NCBI GenBank assembly: GCA_009838075.1
Contig: VXSG01000031.1
Span: 1-53,814, forward strand
DNA length: 53,814 nt
Direction of reading: 5' to 3'
Source of the DNA: Boseongicola sp. SB0665_bin_10
Lineage (GTDB): Bacteria; Pseudomonadota; Alphaproteobacteria; Rhodobacterales; Rhodobacteraceae
Every line of letters starts with the position of its first letter. Positions within the stretch are counted from its first letter, which is position 1. The position numbers were made by a program, and so were the translations under genes. Below are positions 38,481-46,795 of this stretch, one piece after another. The notes under the pieces were generated by a model that did no database searches, was not told the DNA's origin, and saw nothing but the letters and a program-made list of their open reading frames with translations.

Positions 38481-39292
38481 GAGTTGTTCGCTCGCTGCCC
38501 GAAGTCAAGAGATTCCCTTCATCCGGCGAGCATGGCGGCGAGAAGGCAAAGTGCTGCATCGATCAGGACATTGGCAAGGACGTACGGAGGTGTCGTGCGC
38601 AGGAACTCGAATGTCCTCAACCTCGCTTCCAGCATTCAATTCCTCGGCTGAACTGAGCAACGGGAACAAGGCGGACATCGAGGCTACCAAGCACGGGATT
38701 CTCCCGGAAGGGACTTGTTCATCACACTGTCAACACCTCTGGTTCAATGGATGTGCCGTGCAGGGGCGCACCGGACTTCGAGATTTGGCAGTCGCCGACA
38801 GACACGTTCGGAGGTGACCCTTTGGCAAGCACCAGGCACGATGGCAAGGGGTTGCCAGACACTGTCGCGATGCGAGGGGCCAAGAAACTTCCAGTTCAAT
38901 CAGCGTTCCAATTTGCCATCGTTTCAGCTTTCCAAGTTTCGTCTTGCATCGGTTGAAGCCAACGCCGATGGCACAACTCGCCGATGTCGGGAGGGATCGT
39001 GTGTCCGAACGCGCCCGGCAATGACTTGTCTTGGCCAGTGCCTTGAAGGGGAAACCCGGACGACCCGAGGGAGTGCCGGATCGGCCGTGCCTTGACGGGA
39101 GGGAAGAGGGAACCCACCGGTCTTCCGGGCTCGTCGCCAAAAGGTCTGCCATTGCGAGGGCGACAGGGTTGTCCAGGTCTGCGCCGTACGCTGTCATTCA
39201 GGTGCGGGGACAGGGAACAGGTTGTCAGCGTGAAGTCCGGCACGAGTCCGGGCAGGATCCCGGACAAGGCAGGGAGCAGTGGAGGAAGACGG
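38481..39292. other. Intergenic region with one dispersed-repeat copy
   Basis: About 810 bases with no supported gene. It carries one copy of the CTTCCAGTT dispersed repeat (38884-38909) and probably decayed mobile DNA. Confidence 0.4.
38884..38909 (+). repeat. Dispersed repeat (GAAACTTCCAGTT family), copy 1
   Basis: It begins GAAACTTCCAGTT and ends GCGTTCC, the most divergent of four copies in the same orientation (others at 40549, 43706 and 45779). Confidence 0.5.
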
Positions 39293-39691
39293 ATGGATCG
39301 ACCGGACGCGCCGGTGGCCGGGCGGAAAGGCCGGGACGTGGCGATCGAACTTTGGCGCTGCTTCGACGAGAGGCGGTTCCGGGATGCCTTTCCGCTGCTG
39401 TCCGAGGACTTCGAGGCTCATTGGCCGAACACCCGGGAGCGCATCCGCGGCCCCGGGAACTTCATCGATCTCAACGAAAGCTATCCGGGCGACTGGCGCT
39501 GCACGGTCCGGCGAATCGACGAGTGCGGCGACACCGTGGTGACCGTGACGGAAATCAGCGACGGCGAGACCTCCCTGTTCGCGGTGTCGTTCCTTGAAGT
39601 GCGGGACGGCCGGATTGCCAGGGCGGAGGAGTATTTCGCGGAGAACGGCCCACCGCCGTTTGATCGCTCGGGTTTCGCCGAGCGCTACTGA
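39293..39691 (+). CDS. SnoaL/NTF2-like small protein
   Basis: This 132-residue protein has the NTF2-like cone fold pattern: an N-terminal helix (VAIELWRCFDERRFRDAFPL), a DFEAHWPNTRERIRGPGNFI segment that lines the pocket in the family, then strands ending VSFLEVRDGRIARAEEYF and FAENGPPPF. Members include isomerases, cyclases and simple ligand-binding proteins, and no specific catalytic residues can be named here. The ATG at 39293 follows GGAGG with a 7-base spacer, which sets the start; the frame upstream is open but not conserved. It is a single gene without operon partners and is intact, unlike most of its surroundings. Confidence 0.85.
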   Translation: MDRPDAPVAGRKGRDVAIELWRCFDERRFRDAFPLLSEDFEAHWPNTRERIRGPGNFIDLNESYPGDWRCTVRRIDECGDTVVTVTEISDGETSLFAVSFLEVRDGRIARAEEYFAENGPPPFDRSGFAERY

Positions 39692-40098
39692 TCGGCGATG
39701 CGCCTCCGTGGCTCGCCCTGCGTTGCATCGATCCACTCCCCGCGACCGGGCGGTGCGGTGCCGAAGTCGCCAAAGCGAGAATAAGGTCACCCATGTACGT
39801 GTCCGGCGTTGGCGGGCACCGAAGCCCTGGAGACCGGCCGTGCAAGCGGGAAGGGCGGAAACCGCCTGCCGGGTGCGGGCGGACGCGGGTGCACGGGGCC
39901 TCAATCCGGCAGGCATTTCCAGGGCTGTCACCAGGATCCCGTTCCGCCTGGCGGCGCTTTCAGCCGGACGCGCCACGCTTCGTCCCGAGGTCACCCGTGC
40001 GCTCTCACCTTGCCATGCCGCCTGCGCCCTGTCATCCGTTTCCTGCGGCCGGCTCCGGAAGTTGCGGGCGGCTGAATGCGACAAGGGAGGAATCCGGG
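39692..40098. other. Intergenic region, no gene seen
   Basis: About 400 bases; only the leader of the following small gene is identifiable. Confidence 0.4.
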
Positions 40099-40284
40099 AT
40101 GACAGGAACGAGCGAGGGACGAATCGCCGAGGCGCTGGAGCGCATCGACGGCAACCTGGGACGCATTGCGGACGTCCTTGAGGAGGGCGGGTTGAACGAC
40201 ATTGCCGACGCGTTCACGATCATCGCCATGGCGATCACGGGCATGGAGCCCGAACTCGAGGACGAGGACCTGCCGGAGCACTGA
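40099..40284 (+). CDS. Small acidic helical protein, unknown function
   Basis: This is a 61-residue protein, MTGTSEGRIAEALERIDGNL and so on, with heptad-like spacing of Ile/Leu in the first half (IAEALERIDGNLGRIADVLEE), a short hydrophobic stretch (IADAFTIIAMAITGM) and a strongly acidic tail (EPELEDEDLPEH). The ATG follows GGGAGG with an 8-base spacer. Short coiled-coil oligomerisation is plausible. No family or neighbour gives a function. Confidence 0.7.
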   Translation: MTGTSEGRIAEALERIDGNLGRIADVLEEGGLNDIADAFTIIAMAITGMEPELEDEDLPEH

Positions 40285-40689
40285 GGGCGCGGATTGCCGG
40301 TCGGACAGGTTCGGGCCGCCGGACGCAGAACCATTCGTGACGGGTCGTGTTGACCATGCGGGCACGCTCGGAAACGGGCCGCGTGTCCTCACCATTTCAA
40401 CACGCCGAAAGTGGCCGGCAGGCCACGCAGGGACGCTTCCGACCACGTCTCCGAGCGCCTCCGATGAGGATTGGCGACAAGCGTCATCGTGGCGCGGGAC
40501 AGAGCGGAACGTGCGGGGCCGGGCAACGCACCGAGGACACCTCGCCATGAAACTTCCAGTTTGAACAGCATTCAAATCCGCTCGCCAATGATTGAAAAGT
40601 TGCGCGACTTTGGGGACGGAGGCTCCATGAGGCATGCAGAACCGGGTGCGCGCCAAACACATGTGCGGGAGACACGATCTCACAGTCGT
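40285..40689. other. Intergenic region with dispersed-repeat copy
   Basis: No supported gene. It contains the copy of the dispersed repeat at 40549-40573 just beyond the IS5 remnant. Confidence 0.4.
40549..40573 (+). repeat. Dispersed repeat (GAAACTTCCAGTT family), copy 2
   Basis: It contains GAAACTTCCAGTTTGAACAG and then CATTC, the clearest copy. It lies just downstream (in minus-strand sense) of the IS5 transposase remnant. Confidence 0.55.
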
Positions 40690-40921
40690 TCGCTGGCGCC
40701 CTGCGGCGGACGCGCTTGCACACCGCCCTCCAGTCGTCGAAGAGTTCGGGAAGGTCGTGCCATCCCGTACGTAGCCGCCAGAATTCCACCGCGCGGAATT
40801 TCAGGTTGCCCATTGCAGTCACATAGCGGGGTGGCGCGTTGCCAAGCGGCTTTGGCGCGACCAGCGGCCAAATGGCTTCGATCCCCTTCAGGTCTGAACT
40901 CACTTTGGGAACCGTCAGCAC
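40690..40921 (-). pseudogene. IS5-family transposase N-terminal remnant (DUF4096)
   Basis: The minus-strand frame encodes FRAVEFWRLRTGWHDLPELF followed by DDWRAVCKRVRRRAP. This matches the DUF4096 N-terminal block of IS5-family transposases (pattern WxLRTGxxWRDLPExFxxWxxVxxRFRRW), preceded by an IW.L..P region as expected. The DDE catalytic domain is absent, and the frame runs into unrelated sequence by ~40690. It is a short fossil of an insertion sequence. Confidence 0.55.
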
Positions 40922-41502
40922 TGCCCTTGCAACCGTTCTGGCGCAGCAGGCATCGATCCGCCCGAATTACTGCTCGCAAGAAAACGTGCGGCAACTCTTC
41001 TCAGACGTGCCCTCTCGATTGCGATCGCGGTCGCAGGACCGCGCGTGACCCACTTGCCGATGACGGCCAGCGGCGTGAACTTCGCGTAAGCCCGGCAGAG
41101 TGCGGCGTGGGGCCGCCGAGGCCCTTGCCGCTGTACCGCTTCGCATGGTTTCAGAGGATCTGGGCATCAACGCCGGCATCGCCGACGTTCCCGGTCAGGG
41201 ATGGCTGGCCCTCGATCACCAGGCCTCTTCCTCCACCCGGGTCGTGCCCTCGCTCAGGGATGGCCGCTGCTGCACTTCGGCGTGAAAATGGGGTGGGTCA
41301 AGCGCTGTGGGACATTGCGGATTGGCATGAGAACCGCTGTCGTTCCGGGCACCGGTCCTTGCCCGGAACATGGGCCGCTCACAACTCGCGGCCTCTCTCT
41401 TGCGGGAACACAGGACCCGACCGAAAGGCCGGCCCCCAAAAGGTGACCCCGCATGCAACATGGCATCGTGGCCACCTCGGGACAGGGAGGCCGAACAAGA
41501 AG
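40922..41502. other. Intergenic region, no supported gene
   Basis: High-GC DNA with only noise frames, ending at the terminator of the RiPP precursor gene. Confidence 0.4.
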
Positions 41503-41538
41503 CCGCACCGGGGCCGACCTGTGGCGGCCCCGGTGCGG
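41503..41538 (-). terminator. Intrinsic terminator of the NHLP precursor gene
   Basis: A perfect 13-bp stem (CCGCACCGGGGCC with its complement, 10-base loop) begins 10 bases after the precursor stop codon. In minus-strand sense it is followed by the pyrimidine-rich CTTCTTGTTC. This is the strongest terminator-like structure noticed in the window. Confidence 0.75.
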
Positions 41539-41548
41539 TGAACCCGGA

Positions 41549-41803
41549 TCAAATGCAGCTGCCGTCGAGTGCCACGGCGACCGCCTCGAGCTGTTCTTCG
41601 CTGAGGTCGGAACTGGGCGGCAACGCCAGGTATATGGTGTTCATGTCGCTTTCCTGCACCTTGATGTCGATGCTGTCGGGAATCGTGATCCCGAACTCCT
41701 CGCCAATGACGTCCTTGGGGTCGGCCAGAAGCCGAGCCCGGAATTCGGGGCTCTCCACCGCCTTGGCCGTGACATGGGCACAGATTTCCTCTGCGGCGTG
41801 CAT
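41549..41803 (-). CDS. NHLP-type RiPP precursor peptide (orphan)
   Basis: This 84-residue peptide has the nitrile hydratase-like leader peptide (NHLP) pattern known from ribosomal natural-product precursors: VTAKAVESPEFRARLLADPK, then IGEEFGITIPDSIDIKV, NTIYLALPPS and the leader end LSEEQLEAVA. The remaining residues, VALDGSCI, would be an unusually short core with one Ser and one Cys. The ATG at 41803 follows GGGG with 6 bases; an in-frame start at 41839 is less likely. A candidate promoter (41872-41901) and a strong terminator make it a single-gene unit. No cyclodehydratase, lanthipeptide synthetase, radical SAM or peptidase gene is in the window, so any maturation enzyme is elsewhere. It could also be a stray relative of the nitrile hydratase alpha N-terminus. 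Confidence 0.85.
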   Translation of the reverse strand: MHAAEEICAHVTAKAVESPEFRARLLADPKDVIGEEFGITIPDSIDIKVQESDMNTIYLALPPSSDLSEEQLEAVAVALDGSCI

Positions 41804-42159
41804 CGCGTTCCCCTTCGCAGTCGAATCGGGCGCACACAAGCACCAGCTTCACCAACAAATAGAAGGTCTTGTGTAAATTGTGTGTTTCGATTTCGAGACA
41901 ATTGATATTTTTTTGATAAAGACTCGGCGCGGCAGGGCATGATCCCGGGCTTTGGCGTGACATTCCATCTGAAGCGGAATCTCCAGCCTGCGAATCGCCG
42001 TCCTTTCGTCCAGCGCGCTGAAACGCAATGGCTGCCCGCCGCAGACGCGGCGCCACGGCTGGAATCCTGATGAAAGGACCACGGTGACGCGCGTGGCGGC
42101 AGGGCGGCGGCCCTGCCTGACGAGGTCGGGCCATTCTCCGGCCGGTTCTCCAGGCACGT
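41804..42159. other. Upstream region of the NHLP precursor gene
   Basis: It includes an unusually AT-rich stretch (41850-41925) that probably holds the precursor promoter. The rest has no supported gene. Confidence 0.45.
41872..41901 (-). promoter_or_regulatory. Candidate sigma-70-like promoter of the NHLP precursor
   Basis: In minus-strand sense TTGTCT and TTTACA are separated by 18 bases, placing a transcription start about 60 bases before the ATG at 41803. The surrounding AT-rich DNA supports it. The match to consensus is only moderate. Confidence 0.35.
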
Positions 42160-42486
42160 TCCCGCCCGCTGCGCGTGCTGACGCATCCGGCCCTCCTGGT
42201 GGTCGACGAAATCGGCTACCTGCCGGTCAGCCAGGACGGTGCCGTGCTGTTCTTCCAGCTCGTCAACGCCCGGCACGAAAGGGCGTCAACGGTCCTGACG
42301 TCGAACAAGGGCTTCGAGGACTGGGGCCGCGTGCTCGGCGACGAGGTCATGGCTGCAGCCCTGATCGACCGGCTGGTCCATCGCTGCCACATCGTCAACA
42401 TCCGGGGGAACAGCTACAGGATGCGGGATCACCAGAACCTGACGCGTTCCGGCACGGACCGGCGCCGCAGGAAGGACGGATCATGA
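42160..42486 (+). pseudogene. IS21-family helper ATPase IstB, C-terminal fragment
   Basis: The frame encodes the C-terminal half of IstB, the AAA+ target-selection ATPase of IS21 elements: LTHPALLVVDEIGYLPVSQD (Walker B with VVDEIGY), FFQLVNARHERASTVLTSNK (sensor region), FEDWGRVLGDEVMAAALIDR and the C-terminal HRCHIVNIRGNSYRMRDH. The N-terminal half with Walker A and the whole IstA transposase are missing, so the element is dead. It ends at 42486 and is followed by end-like repeats at 42614-42673. Confidence 0.85.
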
Positions 42487-42613
42487 TCGGCGAAGACGGC
42501 AAGGACGGCTTCGGTGCGGGCCGGTTGCCCAAAGCCCTGCCGGATCCAGCACCCAGGCACCCTGTCTGCGGGCATGAACTCGCACCAGAACTGTTGCATT
42601 TTCATTTGCCAGA

Positions 42614-42673
42614 TGGAGTGCGCCCCTGCGGTTGGACAATTTGTGGAGTGCGCCCTTTCGGTAGGACAGTTCA
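42614..42673 (+). repeat. Two direct 30-bp repeats at probable IS21 end
   Basis: Both units (42614-42643 and 42644-42673) start TGGAGTGCGCCC and continue with CGGT and GGACA at matching positions. IS21-family elements carry multiple direct repeats near their ends as transposase sites, so this is probably the element's right end, inserted into the integrase gene. Confidence 0.65.
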
Positions 42674-42680
42674 GCCTGCA

Positions 42681-43544
42681 CTATTTGACCCATCCAGGGC
42701 GTTCGGTGACGTCGTTGTGGCGGGCATGGTTGATTAGGCGTTTCGTCAGCGAGGGCGGCAGCATCAGTTCGCGCTCCGCGACGGTGATGAAGCAGTTGCA
42801 CAGGCAGCGGAACCAAGACTTCGCGCCGCCGGCCTTGCTGATGTGGCCGTAGAAGTGGTACGGGTCTTGGGCATGGCCGGTGGCGCTGGTTAGCTAGGGA
42901 AACACCCAATCCCGGATGGCCGCGGGATGATTGCCGAGAGCGCCCTCTCGCCGCGCGAGAATCGTGGCGAGCTGATTGGTGACGGGAACCTCCAGGGGCA
43001 CGCCGGTCTTGGTCTCCTCGACGCGGAAGGTGAGGGCGTTCAAGTCGACCCGCTCGACGTCGCTGCGGTCGAACTCGTCAAGGGAACGGTCAAGACAGTC
43101 GCCGAGATCCCTGTGAACGGTGCGGCGATAGCTGGCGACGGTGCTGTCCCTGCGCCTGGGTCCGACGGCAAGCCAGTTCTCGAAGGCCTTGCGCAGGGTC
43201 GGGGTGGAACGGGTGCGCGCCCGGTCCGCGAGCGGGTCCTCGCCCAGGGCGACGCGGCCGAGCATCTCCCGGGCGCGGCGCGCCCGGTCGGCGGTGACGA
43301 GGCCGTGACGGCCGATGACGATCCTACGGTTCGGCGCCTTCCGGCCGTGATCGCCGGCACGGTAGCTTACGAGGTACGAGCGCAGGCCGGACGGGTGAAC
43401 GCGGACGCCGAATCCGGTGAGCCTGTCGTCCCATGCGATGTAGGGTCTGTCCCCGGGCCGGAGCGTGTCGACGGTCCGCGCCGTGAGCGTCATCCTGAGG
43501 TGCGCGGCGAGTTTCGCGGACGGAACGGCTGAGTTGCCGGACAT
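42681..43544 (-). pseudogene. Tyrosine recombinase (integrase) pseudogene
   Basis: This is a phage/ICE-type integrase. The N-terminal arm-binding DUF4102-like domain is present (LTARTVDTLRPGDRPYIAWD, LTGFGVRVHPSGLRSYLVSY), then the core-binding region. The text jumps from RSLDEFDRSDVE directly to RVDLNALTFRVEETKTG, so the part of the catalytic domain with the first Arg is deleted. A TAG at 42894-42896 follows RDWVFP, after which the same frame resumes with LTSATGHAQDPYHFYGHISK and CFITVAERELMLPPSLTKRL. The end (GWVK) departs from the family at the IS21 end, so the final residues were lost by insertion. At least three lesions make it inactive. Confidence 0.75.
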
Positions 43545-43945
43545 GCACCAGTTGACACGGAATCGCAGCCCAATGTCAACGCGTCGAGCTCGACAGGTGC
43601 GCCCCTCCGATATGCTCTGTTGAGCTCTGATGACATGGGCACTCTTGACAACGGACAGATGTGGTCACAGGGGGTCACGCAGCACCCTGAAAGAGATATA
43701 ACGTTGAAACTTCCAGTTTTAACCGCCTTCAATCTGTATTCCACATTGGGACCGGATCGTCGTCGCATTTGTCGCGCGCCACGGGGTCATGGACTTGCCT
43801 GCGTGAGTTGTTGGCCAGCAAGCTCTGACGGAAGGCTCCGAAAGAGGGGAATTGCGGGCCAAAGTCCTTCACGTTGCGTGATCGGCACATCGATTTGCGT
43901 GCAGAAGCTCAAGGGGAATCACCCGTCGTCGCAAGAGCGGTTCCT
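43545..43945. other. Intergenic region with dispersed-repeat copy
   Basis: No supported gene. It holds the integrase upstream region and the repeat copy at 43706-43730. Confidence 0.4.
43706..43730 (+). repeat. Dispersed repeat (GAAACTTCCAGTT family), copy 3
   Basis: It contains GAAACTTCCAGTTTTAACCG and then CCTTC, in the same orientation as the other copies, just after an AT-rich string GATATAACG. Confidence 0.5.
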
Positions 43946-44809
43946 TCATTCGGCGGCAAGGAACTCCAGGATCGCGGCGTTCACCGCCTCGACCTGCTGC
44001 CAATGCGCGAAATGGCTCGCATTGCCGAGCAGGAGCAGCCGCGAGTCCGGAATGAGCTCCGCCATGCGCTTCGTGTGCGCTTCGTCGATAGCCTCCTCGT
44101 AGACCCCGGCGGCAATCACGAAGGGAACCGCGATGCCTTCCAGCTGCGCGTCCGTGTATGCGGGCTGTTCGCTCCACATCGCGAACACCTTGCCGGAAAA
44201 GCTTTCCCACGCGTCCGGTGTCGGCGAGATCCTCGCGTACTGCGCGGCCGCGTGGCCGACATAGGCGCCGACCAGCGCATCGGAAAAGGCGGAAGGGCGA
44301 AGGGCGTCCGTCCTGTAGTTCGCCCCGAGCGCGAACACCCTGGTCAGCCGGTCGGGATTGTGGATCGCCAAGTCGAGGCCGATGTTGCCGCCGTCGCTCC
44401 AGCCCACCACGGCGGCCTTGTCGATGCCCAGGCTGTCCATGACTCCCATCACGTCACTTGCCATGAGGTGGTAGCCATACGGCTGGTCGTCGTCCGTCGA
44501 GCGGCCATGGCCGCGGCTGTCTATGGCGACCACCTTGTAGCGTTCGGAGAGGGCGTCGACCTGGCCGCCGAAATCCTCCGCCGCGCCCAGGCCGCCGTGC
44601 AGCAACAGGACCGCATCCCGATTGCCGGAGCCGTAGAGCGCGTAATGAATGACGGCGCCGTTGACCTGGACGGAGTCCGTCGCTTCCGGCGCTGGCAGGG
44701 GCCGGGGCGGCGTCAGCGTCCTCCAGCCGTCACCTGCCGCCACATTGCCTGTCGTGGCAAGCAGCCAGACCATCCCGATGGTCAGCAATTTCGACGTCGT
44801 GCGTTTCAT
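43946..44809 (-). CDS. Secreted alpha/beta-fold hydrolase
   Basis: This is a 287-residue protein with a signal peptide (MKRTTSKLLTIGMVWLLATT, probable cut near VAAG) and an alpha/beta hydrolase domain. The oxyanion segment is LLLHGGLGAAEDF, followed by IDSRGHGRSTDDD; the nucleophile elbow is VVGWSDGGNIG (Ser), and the catalytic His lies in LLLGNASHFAHWQ near the end. The probable acid Asp/Glu precedes it after IAAGVYEE. The ATG at 44809 has GGAGG 6 bases upstream, which favours it over the frame's start at 44824. It is predicted periplasmic. The substrate (ester, lactone or similar) is unknown. It is intact within a decayed neighbourhood. Confidence 0.88.
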   Translation of the reverse strand: MKRTTSKLLTIGMVWLLATTGNVAAGDGWRTLTPPRPLPAPEATDSVQVNGAVIHYALYGSGNRDAVLLLHGGLGAAEDFGGQVDALSERYKVVAIDSRGHGRSTDDDQPYGYHLMASDVMGVMDSLGIDKAAVVGWSDGGNIGLDLAIHNPDRLTRVFALGANYRTDALRPSAFSDALVGAYVGHAAAQYARISPTPDAWESFSGKVFAMWSEQPAYTDAQLEGIAVPFVIAAGVYEEAIDEAHTKRMAELIPDSRLLLLGNASHFAHWQQVEAVNAAILEFLAAE

Positions 44810-45733
44810 GACCGTTTCCTCCATAGAGCGCGCATCCTGCGGCCTCCAGCATGGCGCGGTTGAGTGAATGCCGGTTCCTGTCCGGGACGCCGGCCATCTT
44901 GACTCTAGCCGGATCGTGAACGTGGATCAATCAGGCTCGCACAGGCACTGGGGACCAGACCTGGAGCGGTTGGACGTTTCCCGCTTCCGCGGAAAGGCCG
45001 GGCACAAGGTCGCTCGTGCCGACCGGTCCGGCGACACGCCTGAAGCCCCACAATGACCCGGCGAGGGCCCGGAAGGCCCGAGATGGGAGGAACCCGCAAC
45101 GACGCTCGGCGAGGGCACGGTCCGCTGGCAGCACTGCCGCAGCGCCCGGCGAGACCGCGGCGGAGCATCGCAGTTTTCTCTTGGATCTCGCGCCTCCGCG
45201 GCGTTTCCCGTCCGGGAATCTTCGCTTTCAGCGTTCGCCACGAAGCGGAATTTTCGCGGCGGGATTCCGATGGCGGATGTTTCCCTGGCTGCAACGGGCC
45301 ATGCCGCAGCCAGGCATGGAGAACAAGCTGCTGCGACCGATGGCGCGACCTCGGCGAGCGATCCGGGTACGATCCACCGCGTTCGTTTGCGGCATCGCTG
45401 CCATGGCGCGTCGGTCACCGAAGTGGCGCAGGCCGCCTGTTGACGACAGAATGCTGGCCTGGAGTGCTTGCCAATGGTCTGCCGCAGTGCCGCCAGGGCA
45501 CTGAGCCGCGGAAATAGTGGAAGAAACGAGTGCCTTGCGCCATTGCGACTTTCTGTGGTGATCCGTGAACGACTCGAACCCGCAACCCGCTGACCAGGAT
45601 TCAGCCGGTGTCGTGCGGGCTGGCGCGGCAACGACCTGAGTTGCGAAACCATGCCACGCCACGCCGCGCGATCTTGGCAACGAGGCGCTCTAGCGGGGCC
45701 GGACGTGGCGGTGCATGAATCGTTGCCAGGGAA
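44810..45733. other. Intergenic region, no supported gene
   Basis: About 920 bases of GC-rich DNA with noise frames. A tRNA-3'-end-like string near 45555-45590 is discussed under rejected items. If the TnpB remnant kept its guide RNA, it would be expected near 45500-45800, but no structure was recognised. Confidence 0.4.
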
Positions 45734-46795
45734 TCACGGATCGGTTGCGGGCGGTCCGGAATCCGCGGAACCCGAGCAAGACCTCCAGTTTGAACGGCAT
45801 TCCGTTTCCGTTGAGGCTCGGCCGTCGAGTTCGCCTTCAGAAAGGTCTGATGACATTTCGTCCTGCCCAACCGTGACGATTCGCAACTGAGCGCAGATGA
45901 ACCACCGCCCCCGCTCAAGCACTATCGTCGCCAATTTCTTCCACGCCTCGTCGGGCATGGGTTCCGCCAGGCCGAAGTTCCGGTCGACGAACGCGCCTGG
46001 CATCTTCTGGACCATCATCCTCTGCCGCACGTGCTTGCGGCTCCGGAAATCAAGACGGGCTTTCCGGCCCGCCTTCCGTTTGCGAATGACCGCGTCCCGT
46101 GTCCTGAAGGCTGCGTTCACCGCCTCGTCGCAGTCGGCCGAGCGGAACGTGCCGCCACGTTCGCCAACTTCGTCACGGACGCAGTCCCGGATCGTGGCGC
46201 GGAGCGCGGTCCGCTTCAGGTCCGGCCCCTTCGGGTCCACGAGGCCCGCGTCGGCCTCCCGGAAGCAGGCGACGGCAAGGTTGTGGGCGCGGCGCTGCTG
46301 GCGGACAAGCTCGTGCAGCAGGTCAGGGTCCTTCGGGTAGGCCCTGATCTTCCTCGTGGCCTTGACCAGGACGCTTGCCGTGACGGAAGTCCCGGGAGGA
46401 AGCGAGATCCGCAGCGAGGCGGCGGACGCCGGACCGGACGGAATGATCGCCCGCTTCCAGAAGCTCGATGCTTCCTCCCGAAAGTTCGATGACGTGCCCG
46501 ACGGTCGGGCTGCCCGACCGGGTGATGCGGTCCGGTGCGGCAGCCACCACATGGACGGCCTCTCCGCGCATAGCCCGTTCCAGTAGGGCGACAGGGCCTC
46601 GTCGCCTGAAATCGACTCCGGATCCAGCTTCACGGACAACGTGTCCGTCGGGATGCCGATCGCGCAAGAGTCGCTCCCGGGCGTCAAGGGATGACTCCTG
46701 CTTCGCGCCGGACACGCGGGCGTGGAGGATGGCGTCGGGACCGACAGGAACCCGGACCCTGCAATGCCCTCCGGGTGTCCGCTCATGTCGTTCAT
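45734..46795 (-). pseudogene. TnpB-like protein remnant lacking the RuvC domain
   Basis: The frame from ATG 46795 (AAGGA 8 bases upstream) encodes the N-terminal half of a TnpB/OrfB protein of the IS605/IS607 type. It has a LSPYWNGLCAERPSMWWLPH region, then KIRAYPKDPDLLHELVRQQR and AHNLAVACFREADAG, the FRSADCDEAVNAAFRTRDAV helix and KARLDFRSRKHVRQRM, then LERGRWFICAQLRI. In intact TnpB the RuvC Asp motif follows within ~20 residues. Here unrelated sequence begins after CAQLRI (~45890) and stops at 45734. The RuvC and zinc-finger parts are absent, so nuclease activity is not expected. The copy of the dispersed repeat (45779) lies in the replaced tail. Confidence 0.65.
45779..45803 (+). repeat. 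Dispersed repeat (GAAACTTCCAGTT family), copy 4
   Basis: It contains ACCTCCAGTTTGAACGG and then CATTCC, close to copy 2, at the point where the TnpB remnant loses homology. Confidence 0.5.

Noticed and set aside
45555-45592. tRNA 3'-end-like string in minus sense (GGGTTCGAGTCG ... GATCACCA)
   Set aside because: The T-stem does not pair properly and no acceptor, D or anticodon arm is found upstream. At most it is an old attachment-site fragment.
44927-45652. 241-codon minus-strand frame
   Set aside because: Ser/Arg/Ala/Cys-rich sequence without hydrophobic periodicity, ribosome site or recognisable motif.
45734-46795. TnpB-derived RNA-guided repressor (RuvC-dead type)
   Set aside because: Known examples keep a full-length RuvC fold with mutated residues; here the domain is missing entirely and the tail is unrelated, so a remnant is the simpler reading.
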